Of a stretch of DNA of 64,000 nt, positions 11,702 through 23,330 are shown in pieces. The position numbers and the translations under genes are program-made. Within the stretch, counting starts at the first letter, position 1, and each line of letters begins with the position of its first letter. The DNA comes from Zygnema cylindricum (taxonomy: Eukaryota; Streptophyta; Zygnematophyceae; Zygnematales; Zygnemataceae), in the NCBI GenBank assembly GCA_037447655.1, contig JBBHKE010003003.1:186001-250000 (forward strand), read 5' to 3'. Under the pieces are notes generated by a model. It was given only the letters and a program-made list of their open reading frames with translations, ran no database searches and was not told the origin of the DNA.

Positions 11702-13228
11702 TACTGTACCTATCAACTGAAATACCAATTATTGTTAATAAATAAAGTACAATCCTTCAATAAAGTACGAATACTGGTCATCGCCGAATTTTAAATGTTC
11801 GACATTTTCGATTCGTTGACCTTGAGTATATTTGCTGAATATTGACATTGCTGTTATATTTGTGGGAACTAAATGTGACTAGGGTGTTTATTTGCGATTC
11901 AGTACATTTATTTTCCAAGAATCGATGCATGAATTCAAGAATCTTTCGTAAGAGAAGAAAAAGAAAGCATATAAAAAATACAAAAAAAAACCAATCAAAA
12001 CAACCTAAAAAGAAAAAGAAGAGGACGAAAAAGAAGAAACTAAACTAAGAAGAAAATTTGGCAAGAACTAAATAAACAATGAGATTCTCAACATGAAAAA
12101 CAAAAATCTTACCAATAACAAATACTATACCAGTAGAAAAGAATAACGAACAAGAAGAACATAAATAACAAAAATCAGTAGGAATAACAACGAAAACAGA
12201 TTGAAAAAGAAATTAAAAGTTAAGGGCAACAATCATCATATCACGTTCGCGTGCTTTGATAGTAAAATTCCTCTTTTTCTAGGAAATCAGTAAAGCAAAG
12301 ATGCAAAAGAAAACATAACGACATTTAACAAGCAATACATCAGTATTTTCCGATACACAACTAAAGAATTTCAATGCAGACGAGAAAATACCAAGATTCC
12401 AAAATTCCAAAATTCAGTGTTACAAAGTCACATTGTACCAGAGACCAATTCTGCTTTTGAAGACCCATATCTTAAAAAGTTGACAGATAATCTACAGCCC
12501 TTATTTAAAATCAAGAGAAAAAAACAAGAAGAGATGTGGGTTGTAAAAATTAAAGAGCGAACAAGAAAAAGGCAAATGCATCTCTACCCAAAAAAAATAA
12601 AAACTGAAACATAATCCGACTCTGATTTTAGCAAATGTGACTCAGATTTCAGCCAACTGTACTGCGATTCTTGCCAATGTGACTCAAATTTCAGGAAATC
12701 TGACTAAAATTCATAGTTTTAGCTCAAATTTCGGTAATGTTCAGTTTTGAAATATGAGTTGGGTGTCAATTAAAGGTGACTAAAAATTCAGAAGACTTCA
12801 CCCTGACTTCAGACAGCAATTCAAATTGTATCGAAATGGCTCTCTCGTTGGTCCATTTAAAAAATAAGTCTCACATTTGATAATTTGACAGCAAATTCTG
12901 TAAAATTGACCAACACGAGAACAGAAAAAAAACCTGATTACCAAAATCCGTAAAAAAAACCAGAAAAAAATGGGGAAAACAGAGAGTGGTAAGAGACATA
13001 GGACATCTCAAAAACAACGAAAAGACCAAAAAAAAGTACAATTTGTACATGTTATTCTACGAATCAACACCAAACTTGTTATACACTCTACCTCACTACC
13101 ATTTCTATCTTACAAAAAACCCAAACCCTTATCCTGGATATACCCACAAAACTCCTCGCTTACAAAACGACAAAAGCGAGAAACCCACAAAAATCAATCT
13201 TACAACCAGCTCCTACTATCGCCTCTCC
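11702..13228. other. A-rich intergenic DNA, no gene recognised
   Basis: It is strongly A-rich on the plus strand, which produces Lys-rich open frames without motifs. The last few hundred bases may hold the 3' UTR of the minus-strand expansin, but I see no clear poly(A) signal. Confidence 0.5.
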
Positions 13229-14041
13229 CTAAAAAGTGGTCGCATTTTTCCCCGAAAAATTCTTCGTCGAATAGTACGTCGTACCGACTTTCCAACTCCG
13301 CGGCGCCACATTCTCCGCTACGAGCGTCTGATTGGTCAAGAGAGTTCGAATTCGGAAAGAAAGTCGGTTGCCGAATAATCGGCTCCCGCTTCCCACCGAC
13401 CACACCGCGCCGTAATTCCTATACATGGGGACCCACGACCCGAATCCCACTCGGAGATCGACGGCCTTGATGTCTCCGCTTCCTCCGACATTCGATATAA
13501 GGACCAATAAAAAGTACGCATTCCCATTAATAGTGAAGGCGATCCCTCCCTTCTTCACACAAGGGACGCGACGCACTCGTACGGACACGATCCCTCCCTT
13601 CGGCATGGCGATCTTCGTAAAGGCACTAGTCGACAAAACGAATCTGGCCCGCGGTAAGTTGCAAAATCCGTCGGACGTATTCGTTCCCGTGCATAAATTC
13701 GTCACGGTGACGAACGATGACGTGGCATTGGCATTTTTTTGGCAGTATTCGGATTTGGAGGGGCGGCATTGGACCTGGTAGCAGGCTCCGCAGGCGCCGC
13801 CTTTGAGGAACATTTTGGGGGATACGGCGGTGGTGTTTTGTCCGTATCCGGTGGAGGTAAGGTTTCCGTACCCGCAGGCGCCACCTGAGGCGGGTGCCAG
13901 GGTGGCGAGGGAGTTCCACCAGGCGTACGGAGGGGCGGTGGAGTTAGCGGTGGAGTTAGCGGCAGAGGCGGGGGAGGAGAGGAGGGAGAGGGAGAGGGAG
14001 AGGGAGAGGAGGGAGAGGGAGACGAGGGTAATGGACGTCAT
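13229..14041 (-). CDS. Divergent expansin-like secreted protein, intronless
   Basis: Single-exon gene of 270 residues, as long as expansin 1. Residues 1-27 form a signal peptide of Leu-Ser repeats ending PASA. Domain 1 has GGACGYGN (53-60), CGAC (84-87), VTVTNLC (111-117) and eight Cys in the alpha-expansin pattern. Domain 2 has GGIAFTINGNAYF and SNVGGSGD (183-190) and ends in Phe. The HFD motif is degenerate: the sequence reads ARFVLS near 132-137, with Val at 135 in place of the conserved Asp. The usual TFY near the N-terminus is PPY (37-39). Nine N-X-S/T sequons are present, including two in the first 35 residues. The family is secure. Whether it loosens walls like a canonical expansin is uncertain. 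It lies convergent to expansin 1. Its lack of introns could mean retroposition or intron loss. Confidence 0.9.
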   Translation of the reverse strand: MTSITLVSLSLLSLSLSLSLLSSPASAANSTANSTAPPYAWWNSLATLAPASGGACGYGNLTSTGYGQNTTAVSPKMFLKGGACGACYQVQCRPSKSEYCQKNANATSSFVTVTNLCTGTNTSDGFCNLPRARFVLSTSAFTKIAMPKGGIVSVRVRRVPCVKKGGIAFTINGNAYFLLVLISNVGGSGDIKAVDLRVGFGSWVPMYRNYGAVWSVGSGSRLFGNRLSFRIRTLLTNQTLVAENVAPRSWKVGTTYYSTKNFSGKNATTF

Positions 14042-14152
14042 GGTGTCGTCGGTATCTAAGTTCCTGTGATGGTCTGAGAACCTCTTTTTCTTTTTATGTG
14101 TTTTTGGGTCTCTCTCTCTCTCTCTGTCTCTCTCTTTATGTCTCTCTCTCTC

Positions 14153-14200
<48 letters not shown>

Positions 14201-14341
14201 GCCTTTCACTCTCACTTTGACTCTCTCAATTCTGTATTCACTGTTGCTAAGCTTCCTCTCTCTCTAACTCTCTCTCTCTCTCTCTCTCCCTCTCTCTCTC
14301 CTTTTATATCTCTCGCTCTCTCTCCTCCCTTCGGTCTCTAG
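14042..14341 (-). promoter_or_regulatory. GA-repeat leader/core promoter of the minus-strand expansin
   Basis: On the sense (minus) strand this is mostly (GA)n, including an uninterrupted GA run of over 40 bases at about 14155-14200. TATAAAAG lies at 14308-14301 (minus), about 260 bases before the start codon, giving a leader of roughly 230 bases. GAGA repeats are known binding targets of plant BBR/BPC factors. The role here is inferred. Confidence 0.5.
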
Positions 14342-14463
14342 TAGTACTGCGGATAGATCCCCACAAGCTCTGACTTGCAGGATAGGATTCCGTCGGAAAT
14401 TATACCCGACGAATATCTTCTTGTACGGACGATTTCAAAAAGTCACCAATATGACCGTTACTT

Positions 14464-14475
14464 TCACACGTGTGA
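14464..14475. promoter_or_regulatory. TCACACGTGTGA palindrome upstream of the minus-strand expansin
   Basis: A perfect 12-bp palindrome with CACGTG core, about 420 bases upstream of the start codon. The same 12 bases occur at 2436-2447 upstream of expansin 1, suggesting a shared regulator. Confidence 0.4.
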
Positions 14476-14829
14476 TAATGGAAAAGGCGGCAATTCTTTT
14501 TCCGAAAGGACGAATTTTCACACGAGCGAAAAGGTAACTGTACCCGAATGTTGTACTTTATTGCCTGACTTAGGGTCCTTTTTTTAAGGTGGACTTTCCA
14601 TCGGTTACTTTATCTAAAAATTATTTTTTGTCGTGTATGTAGCTTGTCCTAAAGCGTTAAAAAGTACGACTAGCTTTTTCCCCCGGATGACGCTTAACTT
14701 TCACGTCCCGACAGCGCACCGTATTATATTTATGATCTGGACGAAAATCATCCCGAAGTACGAAACAAAAATGCACCGACAATATGTACGGAAGAGGCGG
14801 CGGCTGCAGGAATTTGTCCGACTCGCCAC
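14476..14829. other. Upstream flank, nothing recognised
   Basis: Moderately GC-rich, GTAC-containing DNA beyond the expansin promoter. No ORF with motifs and no repeat structure seen. Confidence 0.4.
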
Positions 14830-15055
14830 TTTACATTCAATTAGTGCCGTACGGACGTGATGCCAACCAATCGATTGCATTCAGTGAGTGATGTACGAAT
14901 GCCAACTCAGCCAGGAGAGCACTCACTCAGAGCCGTACGGATGCTGAACCGACATTTGAGTGCACTTAGTAAGTACTGTACGGACGATGCAGACGCGGAT
15001 CCGATGGGTCTCGATGATGCCAAGTCAGCCCTGTTGAAGTTATGTTGATGTACGG
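14830..15055. repeat. Degenerate minisatellite with GTACGGATG/CACTCAG words
   Basis: Irregular units contain GTACGGA(C/T)G and GATGCCAA(C/G)T separated by CACTCAG or CAGTGAG. The core is close to the reverse complement of the CATCCGTACG minisatellite at 7926-8072. No coding potential. Confidence 0.45.
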
Positions 15056-15599
15056 ATTGTACAAAATACCTTATTTGGACTATTAGTGACTGGGACATTT
15101 AGGGTTTCTGCCTTCTGGCCCCATTTGGTTCCCCAAAGTGGTCATTGTACGGTCTTATTTTTGGCCTTATGAGTTATGACCACTTTTGCGCATGCTGGAG
15201 GACCGGGGTTCATATTTATACCATTGGTAATGCGCCACGTCACCAATTTGTACAAAATTGAAAGGACAAAAATATGTCGAAAAGCTTTTTTATTCCGGAT
15301 ATTTTACACTTCTCAGTTATTTTCTGACAAAATCTCCTCAATTGGGGGAATCAATTTCCTTGATTCGGCGACTAAAAGAAGTTTCCCAACATTTTCACGA
15401 GCGATTTTTTTATTTTTTATTTATACTGCCCGCATATCACACGCGTAAGAAATTAGCAGGCACAGACAACTTGGCGCCGCAATTCTTCTCCCTTTAATTT
15501 TGCCTTTTGTTGTTCCACGCCACGTGGCGATCTGCGATGGCTTAAAACTTGAACCTAAGATTCATCCGATGGGCCCTAGTACACTGGCCAAATTATTAT
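15056..15599. other. Intergenic DNA, nothing recognised
   Basis: Neither strand offers a protein with motifs, and no TIR or LTR end is visible. Confidence 0.4.
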
Positions 15600-15737
15600 T
15601 TATTAGAGTAATAACACTAAATAACAATAATATATCTAATTAATACTTATTAACAGTAAGTAACACTAATTAACACTAGATAACACTAATAAACACTATT
15701 TAACACTGTAACACTAATTAACACTAACAACATTAAT
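15600..15737. repeat. Degenerate TTAACACTA tandem repeat
   Basis: About twelve imperfect copies of a 9-12 base word TTAACACTA/ATAACACTA in 140 bases. It is AT-rich simple sequence, best seen at 15650-15735. Confidence 0.65.
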
Positions 15738-16019
15738 TCGGTCGCAACTTTCTTTTGGCCGAAAACCCTAAAATGGAATTGGCCACACTATCAGTGGACA
15801 AGGCTATGACACGTCACATCTCGAAGAAATTAGGGGTGTGTATTCTAAATACGTAAATTCGCATCAACACAATTAAATCCTTAACCCAAATAGGTAATAA
15901 CGATTGGGCAAAGTGATTCGGTTCACCTTAAGATAGAACCTTCTCTGTATTGTTCTTCGCGTATAAAATCAAAATAAGCGGTACGGCCTGGTACGGATAG
16001 GCGCGGATTATAAAAATTA

Positions 16020-16556
16020 CACCGCGAATCGTTATTAGTGTCAAAGTCGCTAATTCGGGTAATAAAAATCTTGATTTTTTTCCTCAAATAGGATACATGA
16101 TTTTAACTTTTCCTTGACGTTAATTAAGGTACCGTACAAAATAGCGAAAGAATGAAAATACAATAATATTTAAATAGTGTGGTGTACGGTCGATGTCAGA
16201 CCGTACATAAATGTACATTTTCAAGTGAAAATTTTACAAAAAATGAATTAAATCTGACGCGCACGCATAGGAACCTGCGCTCGAAAAACGGGATTATTCT
16301 GACACGTAAAATAGTCTGCCATTTACGGATATTTTAATTTCACAACGGCGTACTATTTCAAATATTTTGTACGGATACATTTATTAATGTATATAATCGT
16401 ACGGCGAATATTCCATTTTTGCTGTTCCCAAATTAGCATAATGCCGAAACTAGAGTACACCTTAAAAAAAAAAAAAATCAAATTCTTAAAGAGCATCAAT
16501 TACAGTAAATTTTCTTCAACGCTATTTAACTTTGACACTAATAACGATTCGCGGTG
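16020..16556. mobile_element. TIR element, 537 bp, type 1, TA-flanked
   Basis: Left end CACCGCGAATCGTTATTAGTG, right end its inverted copy CACTAATAACGATTCGCGGTG. TA lies on both sides (16018-16019 and 16557-16558). The interior word CCTTGACGTTAATTAAGG precedes GTACCGTACAAAA. A near-identical-length copy lies at 36915-37452 and an inverted copy ends at 50148. There is no transposase, so it is non-autonomous. Confidence 0.85.
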
Positions 16557-16724
16557 TACACCACTTATGGCCTGATGAAACGCCACCTTAATGGCTGAAC
16601 CCTAAGCCTTAGGGTTGTGGGCCATTAGAGCCGTTTTCGGAGCATAAATGTTCTCATTTAAATAAAACATTCGTTTAGTGCAATGACCCGATTTATCATA
16701 CGGCAGTATATCGTGCATCGCGAT

Positions 16725-17050
16725 TATGCTTTCTTCGCCTCTTTAAGTCTTAGTGTATATTTTCTCTGTGCACACCTGTCCGATTTTCGATTGAAGGCTT
16801 ACCAATTGCCAATCGTAAAGGTGAGAGCTTCAATTTTCAATCGCAACCGTCGGAAATCGGACACGTGTGCACAGGATGAAATCGTTTTAGAGTTTTCTAG
16901 AATAAACATTTTTTCCGTGCACACATGTCTGAATTTCATTAGAGATCTCCAAAGAAAAATGAAATCTTGTTTTTCAATCGCATCCGTCCAGTTAACAATC
17001 TAGCAAGTGTGCACGGTAAAAAAATGTTTAAATTTGGCAAAAAAAATACC
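16725..17050. repeat. Decayed relatives of the 217-bp TIR element
   Basis: It contains GTGCACACCTGTCCGATTTTC and CGCAACCGTCGGAAATC, followed by a second similar block (CACATGTCTGAATTTC, CGCATCCGTCCAG). These resemble the interior of the 8407-8623 element, but no intact ends remain. Confidence 0.4.
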
Positions 17051-17397
17051 AAAGCTAATAGTGGTACTTATAGTGCAACATAGAGTTACCGGGGCGATAT
17101 CGTATATTCTAATTTACCCATTTGTATCCGAATAGTTTCTTCGCCGCAAGTTTTGGAAAAAAGTTTCTCACCCGACCGCCTCTCACTGCCCAAACTGTAC
17201 GGCAGTCGACTGAAAAACTGTACGGACTGACAGCACGGAATGTTACTGCACTTGTCCTAGAAGCTGAATACTGTACTGAATATCTTATGTCCTTGTGTAC
17301 CATCGGGTAGTCAAAATCTTCCCGACAAAAAAGTCGAGATTTTCCAGTCTGTCAAAGTCGGTTAGGCTACGCTGTGTGACCTTGCAACCGACAATTA

Positions 17398-17603
17398 CAC
17401 ATTGAATCGTTATTAGCGTATAGAAATTATTAATGTAAAGAAAAAAATAGCGTCATTCTTACTAATTTAGTGCCTGGCGACGTGGCATATGATGGTTCAC
17501 GTCATTAAATAGTGTAATTTATTATATTTAAAGTATCAATGTCAAATTTTTGGGGTGCTGATATAGCGTACATAAGGCTAGTAAGTAATAACGATTCACG
17601 GTG
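17398..17603. mobile_element. Short TIR element (206 bp), TA-flanked
   Basis: Ends CACATTGAATCGTTATTAGCG and GTAATAACGATTCACGGTG, with TA at 17396-17397 and 17604-17605. The interior matches the 10090-10290 element in its words TTAGTGC and ACGTGGCA. It is non-coding. Confidence 0.7.
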
Positions 17604-19734
17604 TAGCGTGTAGCTTCGTTTTTTCATTTTTTAGGTGAGATTGTCCGGACTACACCCTGAACCGCTATCATTGTTAGGGTGTGGCCCCATGTAGTTGTAA
17701 CTTAGCGTACTTACTTTGTATTTTAGCGCAGATCCGGCGGACCCGGATTTCAAGTGTCTCTATGTGTTCATTCGAAATTATTACTTAAGTTTGTGACAAT
17801 TGTATACGTAGACAACGCCCGTGATGGCTGTCACCGTGTACAATTTGTGATGACGCACCATATTTTCTTGAAACATTTTGAAGCGTCGCAAGACACATCG
17901 TAATTTTTGAAACGATTTGCGGATTTGGTATGTCGCATGTCTTTGCGAGACATCGTTGACGTACAGCCTTGCACCCGTGGCTGTGCAAAAAGCCTTGACG
18001 TAAACCTCTCCCGTCCGGCCGCCATTACTTCGCAGACTTTTCAACACTGCGTGAAATGACACTGCAGCGTCGAGATCCCTGCAAAAAAAAAACAGTACAA
18101 CATGCAAGCCGACAAAAACAAACAAATCCTGTACTTTTTTTCGTCGTCAAAACTTCTAAAATCTTTTCACACGTGGAAATGTATTTTTAGATTGGTGTAG
18201 ACGGATTTGCTTAGCTTAAATCACAGTGCCGATGTGTTTTATGATAAGCTTGAAAATGACGTGACAGTGGGTCGAAAAATCGCAAGACGACGAAATTTCG
18301 TACATCCTAAGTTCAAGAATGACGCAAATTGTACTTTACAAATTTGCGATTTCTTCGTACGGTCGCAACTTAGGCAGTACGGCGCTAAGTTATAAAGCAA
18401 AACGACAGAAAAAACCCTAACTTAGCCACATGGGGCCGCAGCCTAATGTTCACCTTGTTGGAGTGGAAGCATGTAGCCCTGACCACGTACAGGACTGCAA
18501 TACAGGAAAATACTGGAGGTACCTGGTCGTTATATCAGCTATATACATGCAGGATTACTTGCAACGCAGGTTTATTAGGATAATCTTTGATTACATTGAA
18601 GAAGTTTGCTCTGATGTACAGAATTGTACATTTTTAGGTCAAAAAACTGTATGAATTGTACGATTTACGCTCAAAACTACTGTAGCGTAAATCTTCAATA
18701 GTGTAGGAGCCCTATATGTTCACATCCCATTGTGCCTTGCGCCAGGATAGCCTCATCGTGCGTTAGGAATGTACAATGCGTGACCAAATTGTTGCAGCGT
18801 CAGAAATTTCAAATTTGGGGCCTTTTTTAAGCCACGTGACACGTTTAAGATATTTTTCTGGAGCTTTCTGACACTTGTAGTACGGAAGTAGATAGCTTCA
18901 ACAAGTACAGTACAGTCGCACTCAGCGCGATTCGGTCGGTTCGGCTCCGTTTTGGTCCGAACCGAACTGTCGAAACATCGACGCCCGCAAAAAGACAAAA
19001 AAAAAGTTTTTTTTTTTTTAATGATTTTTTTTAGGATTTTGCCTATTTGACCGTATGACCAAAGCTCAATAGATTCAAAATTGCAAGACATCTAAAAGTA
19101 CGGTAAGAATATTCTCTACGCCAATAGAAAGTTTCTAGATCGTACTTTTCGAAAAAAAAAGACGTGAAGTTTTCAAATCTCCTCAAATACGCGTCGTCAA
19201 AAGTTCAAATACTCAGAACGTAAAACAATAAGTAAAACATCATAGTAATAGAGACTCGAGTTCAGCAGGGTGGATGTTACTACAGGTAGACGGTTTGAAA
19301 CCCGGTTTGGAAAGTTCGAACCAAAACGAACCGCTGGATTCGGTCGAACCAATCAGCTCAATCCTCTTAACCTTTAAAATCCTAAAAAAATATAAGATAT
19401 ACTCTGAAAAGCCAAAAAAGCCAAAAAAAACCAGAAAGTTAACTCCGTCGAAGTTAACGTAGTACTGTACTTGGTGACTTTGCACATCATTCGTACTTTT
19501 TTACTGTACTTGTATTGACACGTATATTCAGTACAGGGTAAGGTTCAGTACAGTACTGTAACTTCGTAACTCCAAGTCCTGAAAGACCGTACATTCGTAC
19601 GTCGTTCCAAACCTGGGCTTAATAGAACCGACGCTAACGCTTGTTATCTCAACCGAAGCAAACCGCTAAAATCCAGATATCAAATTTGACGAACCGAACA
19701 GCCGTACAGTATACCAGGTCTCGCGCTTAGGGTT
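17604..19734. other. Intergenic DNA with GGTTCGG-type words, no gene
   Basis: No protein homology is recognised; open frames up to 114 codons here show no motif. Between 18930 and 19340 the words GGTTCGG, CCGAACCGAAC and GGTTTGAAACCCGG recur. Such words are typical of subterminal regions of plant hAT elements, but I could not define ends. Confidence 0.4.
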
Positions 19735-20260
19735 TAATGTTCACGTTTTTTTCGCCACTCAAAACAAATTTTCTCTCGTTAGGGTGAACCTCCATCAGGC
19801 GAAAAGTTATTTACTGGAAAAAGTGTACTTTCGTACAGATCCAGCTCATTTTCGTACAGATACATACTGATTTTTTTTATTTTTTTTAAACATGATTACT
19901 GTCGGCGCATCGAGATTCTCCAAACTTCTGGGAGACAACGTCGACCGTCCGATTACGTGTTTTCGAAGCAAGCGGTCACGTCGTCCAGTGATAAATTACT
20001 CTCCTCAGGAGGAGAGTCATCAATCACCGGACGTGTAAAATGTTTACGCGTGGAAAGGTGACGTACGGGCCGCGCGCCTTCGGACAGGCGGGAATCAAAT
20101 CCAACGAAAACCACCAAAAAAAAAAATTGTTGAAGAATGTGTCGTGACGCCTCCTCCACGATCCGGTGACATCCGGAATTTATGGCGCCACGACGAAACA
20201 CGAACGACAAAACAACTACAAAAAACATAAAACACGATGGTACAAATTGTATATTCACGT
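19735..20260 (+). repeat. Hairpin-bearing dispersed repeat, copy H3
   Basis: It has the family words GAGATTCTCCAA, GGGAGACAAC and GACCGTCCGATTACGTG. A hairpin at 19982-20033 has inner stem ACTCTCCTC/GAGGAGAGT and outer arms GTCC..GTGAT/ATCAC..GGAC. The arms differ from those of H1, H2 and H4 but still pair. No coding function seen; ends not defined. Confidence 0.55.
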
Positions 20261-20521
20261 AATTTAATTTTGCACTGGATGTACGGATACAAGTCCAGAT
20301 ATTGTGCTTTTGGAATCTTCGACTGCTCGTCGGTAGAACATGAACCTACGTGCGTCCAATCGAAAAAAAGCACGTACGCGATAGATTTCATTGCCGACAC
20401 GACCTCATGGAGAAGTGAACGAAGTATCACTGCCAGTAAACGTTTCCGTACGATTACTGTCGGCGCCTGATGGAGGGTTACCTTTAAGATTTGTAAAAGC
20501 GTATGAAAATGTCAGAATGGT

Positions 20522-20611
20522 TAGTGGATGGCAACGGAAGCGTGAAACAATATCCTCCGTCAAAGATAGTGGATGGCAACAGAAGCGTGAAACAATATCC
20601 TCCGTCAAAGA
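20522..20611. repeat. Tandem duplication, two 45-bp units
   Basis: Two head-to-tail copies differ at a single base (GGCAACGGAAGCG versus GGCAACAGAAGCG). Very low divergence indicates a recent slip or unequal exchange. Not in a recognisable gene. Confidence 0.85.
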
Positions 20612-21401
20612 TTTTCTTACAGCTTCCGGTGGCCTCGCATCCTCCGAGGAAGGCACATGTCATATGCGACGTGAACCCACCTGGTCGCGCGGTCGTCGTG
20701 GATATTTGTTCACTTTTCCACAAGGCACGATGCTATTCGTTCAGGCGCTAAGAATTGATCTACTCCAGGTCACTTGTTGCGAACTCGAAGTGTCAGACGA
20801 TGGCGTATCCGATTATGCATTCGACAGTCCATGTTTACGACAATAAACGTGGAGAATCAAATCGCTCATTCAATAGGCTTCTTTTTGTGACATTATATTT
20901 TTTTTGGTACGGCATTGTACAAAACACTATGGCTATCAGTAAACAACGACATTTTTTCCCTAATGCAACCTTACCTTTATTATCCAACACCCTTTTGTCT
21001 TTTGTCCAGTGATTATTTTCCGACGTTATCCTATTTCTCTCACTGTTCTTTGCATAGTTAAAAAGAAGGCGTTTTTATGGTAGGCCTTTGGTAGGCGCAC
21101 AAAACTTGGCACAAAACTCGAGCAGAGTAAGCATACTGTATGTGTGTGAGTTGTGCACACTCTTTGTCTCATGTCTTTTTGCCTTTTGTCTTTTTGCCTT
21201 TATGTATTTCTGTCTTGTACGTCTCTATGTCCTTACGTCATTATGTTCTTTTGTCTTTTTTCTCTTTTTTACCTTTTTATGTTTTGTCGTTTTGCACTTC
21301 GCACCAGCCATGACAACCGTCACTTTGATATCTCCAAATGGACCATTGTTTATTTTACACGACGACATTTGGTTTTAAAGTTAAATTGGTACCACACGAC
21401 T

Positions 21402-21448
<47 letters not shown>

Positions 21449-23330
21449 GTATGTTGACGTCATTCTAATACACTTAACAACAATGATTTACACGTTCTAT
21501 ATTATTTTAATACACTATCTAAATGGGGTAGTAAAGTCAACCAATATTCATTTCATCGTCACGATCATTTTCTTTTCAAGGCCAGTCCAGTCTGTACACA
21601 CCATGTTGTCTTCATGTTTTCTTCGTCCTTATTAACTAAAGTTATCCACACTATGTCATGTATGAGGATTGAAAACGCGCACTGAAAACATAATTTGTGA
21701 CAGAAATAAAAGTACCTCTCCAGGTAACTTAAAAAGTGCGAAAACAAAGGTGTATATTAAGATTTTTCGTACAAATTAAAATTGAAGCAATAGTTCGAAT
21801 GAATAAGAGAATAAAGCAAATTAAAAAATCACGCCTTCATTATTCTGCATTTAACAGATAATATATATTAAATGCATGTATAAATTATGACTTAATTAGT
21901 TCTACAACGAGAAACTTTTTTTCAAAAAGTGCAGAAAAGCACCATCGAGGTACAGAGGGATTCAAAAAAGAAAAAAGAAGAAAAAGAGAAAAAAAAAAAA
22001 ATAAGGGAAAAAAAGACGTCTAAAAAGGACTGACTGTTATACATTTTTTCCAATACCAATGTGTGCAGACCACGGAAACTTTGTCTATGCTAACTAAAAT
22101 TATCTACACTATCATATGTGAGAAAAAGAAATGGTACGGAAAAAGAAAAAGACTAGTCAACACTAATAAAGTTTAGACAACAATTGAAGTAAATTCTCGG
22201 TTTTTTTCATAAAAGACAATTTTTTTTCTCGCGAAGTACTCCATATGCTTCGAATTTAGGACTTCAAAAAATGTATTGTCACATCTTAATTTTGTTATTT
22301 ATCGGGTATATATTGTGATTCATTTGCTTACAGAAATAAACTTTACTTTTTTTGTTAATTGTCTATTGCAAAAATCTTTTTTTGTCTCACTAATTTCAAA
22401 ATTTTGCATTTGGAAAAAAACGAAGAATCAGTACACCACAAAACAAAATATTAGCATTCATACGACAAGAGAAGAAGCACTACAAAAACAAAAACAAACT
22501 AAAAAGTCGATAAATGTTCCGTAAAGGCCAAATTAAAAATTTCTGCAAAAAAAAAAAAAAAACAGAATTCAAAACTTCGCGTTCTATTTTTGGTTTCACA
22601 AATAAGAAAAACGAAATTTTTTGGGCGAGACGGTTCCGGACAGATCAGTCGACAGGACTTTGCAGATCTCCTGGACAAACCGAAACAAAGAAAAAAAAAA
22701 AAGAAATAAAAAAAATCAAAAAAATCTCAAAGTTCAGAAAAAAAAGGGGCGTAAATGGAAATTTCATCGGGGAATAAATTAAACCTAAGACCAACAAATC
22801 AATGGACTTGAGAAAAGACGAAAACCACAATCGAAGAAGATTTTGAAGAAAGTTCTCAAGAATCGAAATAAAATCGATAACGTTTTTTTTAATAAATATT
22901 CATTCACATAAACATCTCAAATTCAAAAATTTAATGTATATTCAAATATTTTATAGTCAAATGTTTTGTACTCCGATTGACTATTTAATCAAAAGCACAA
23001 AATCCGAAAATACAAAACGACAATTTTTTATTCGCCAAAACATTCTTGAAAAAGTAGAAAAAACATCGTCATTTTTGAAATTTTACTCTCTATTTATATT
23101 TATACAATAAAGGACAATCCGATATTTGGTAATCGTTAATTTCGAGACTCTCGATCATCAGAAAAAAAAAAAAAAAATGTGACAAACGGAAATCCCAACA
23201 AATTGAAATACTGATAAATGCGATTAAATCGACCGTAAAATCGACGATAAATCGATCGTGATATCGTCAAAAACAGAAAATGTTTGAAACACAGAACCCA
23301 AAAAAAACCCAAAAAACAACTTAAAAAAAT
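20612..23330. other. AT-rich intergenic DNA, no gene recognised
   Basis: It contains an (AT)n microsatellite at 21404-21443 and long A-rich stretches from 21960 and 22400 to 23330. None of the open frames has recognisable domains. Confidence 0.5.
21404..21443. repeat. (AT)n microsatellite
   Basis: About 20 uninterrupted AT units followed by ACATATGTATG. Confidence 0.95.

Noticed and set aside
11842-12048. Lys/Arg-rich ORF
   Set aside because: It arises from an A-rich stretch; no family resemblance and no promoter.
12970-13919. Several ORFs overlapping the minus-strand expansin on both strands
   Set aside because: They are shadow frames of the expansin coding sequence and carry no motif of their own.
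18430-18654. 74-codon ORF starting MGPQPNVHLV
   Set aside because: No domain or codon bias; chance frame in intergenic DNA.
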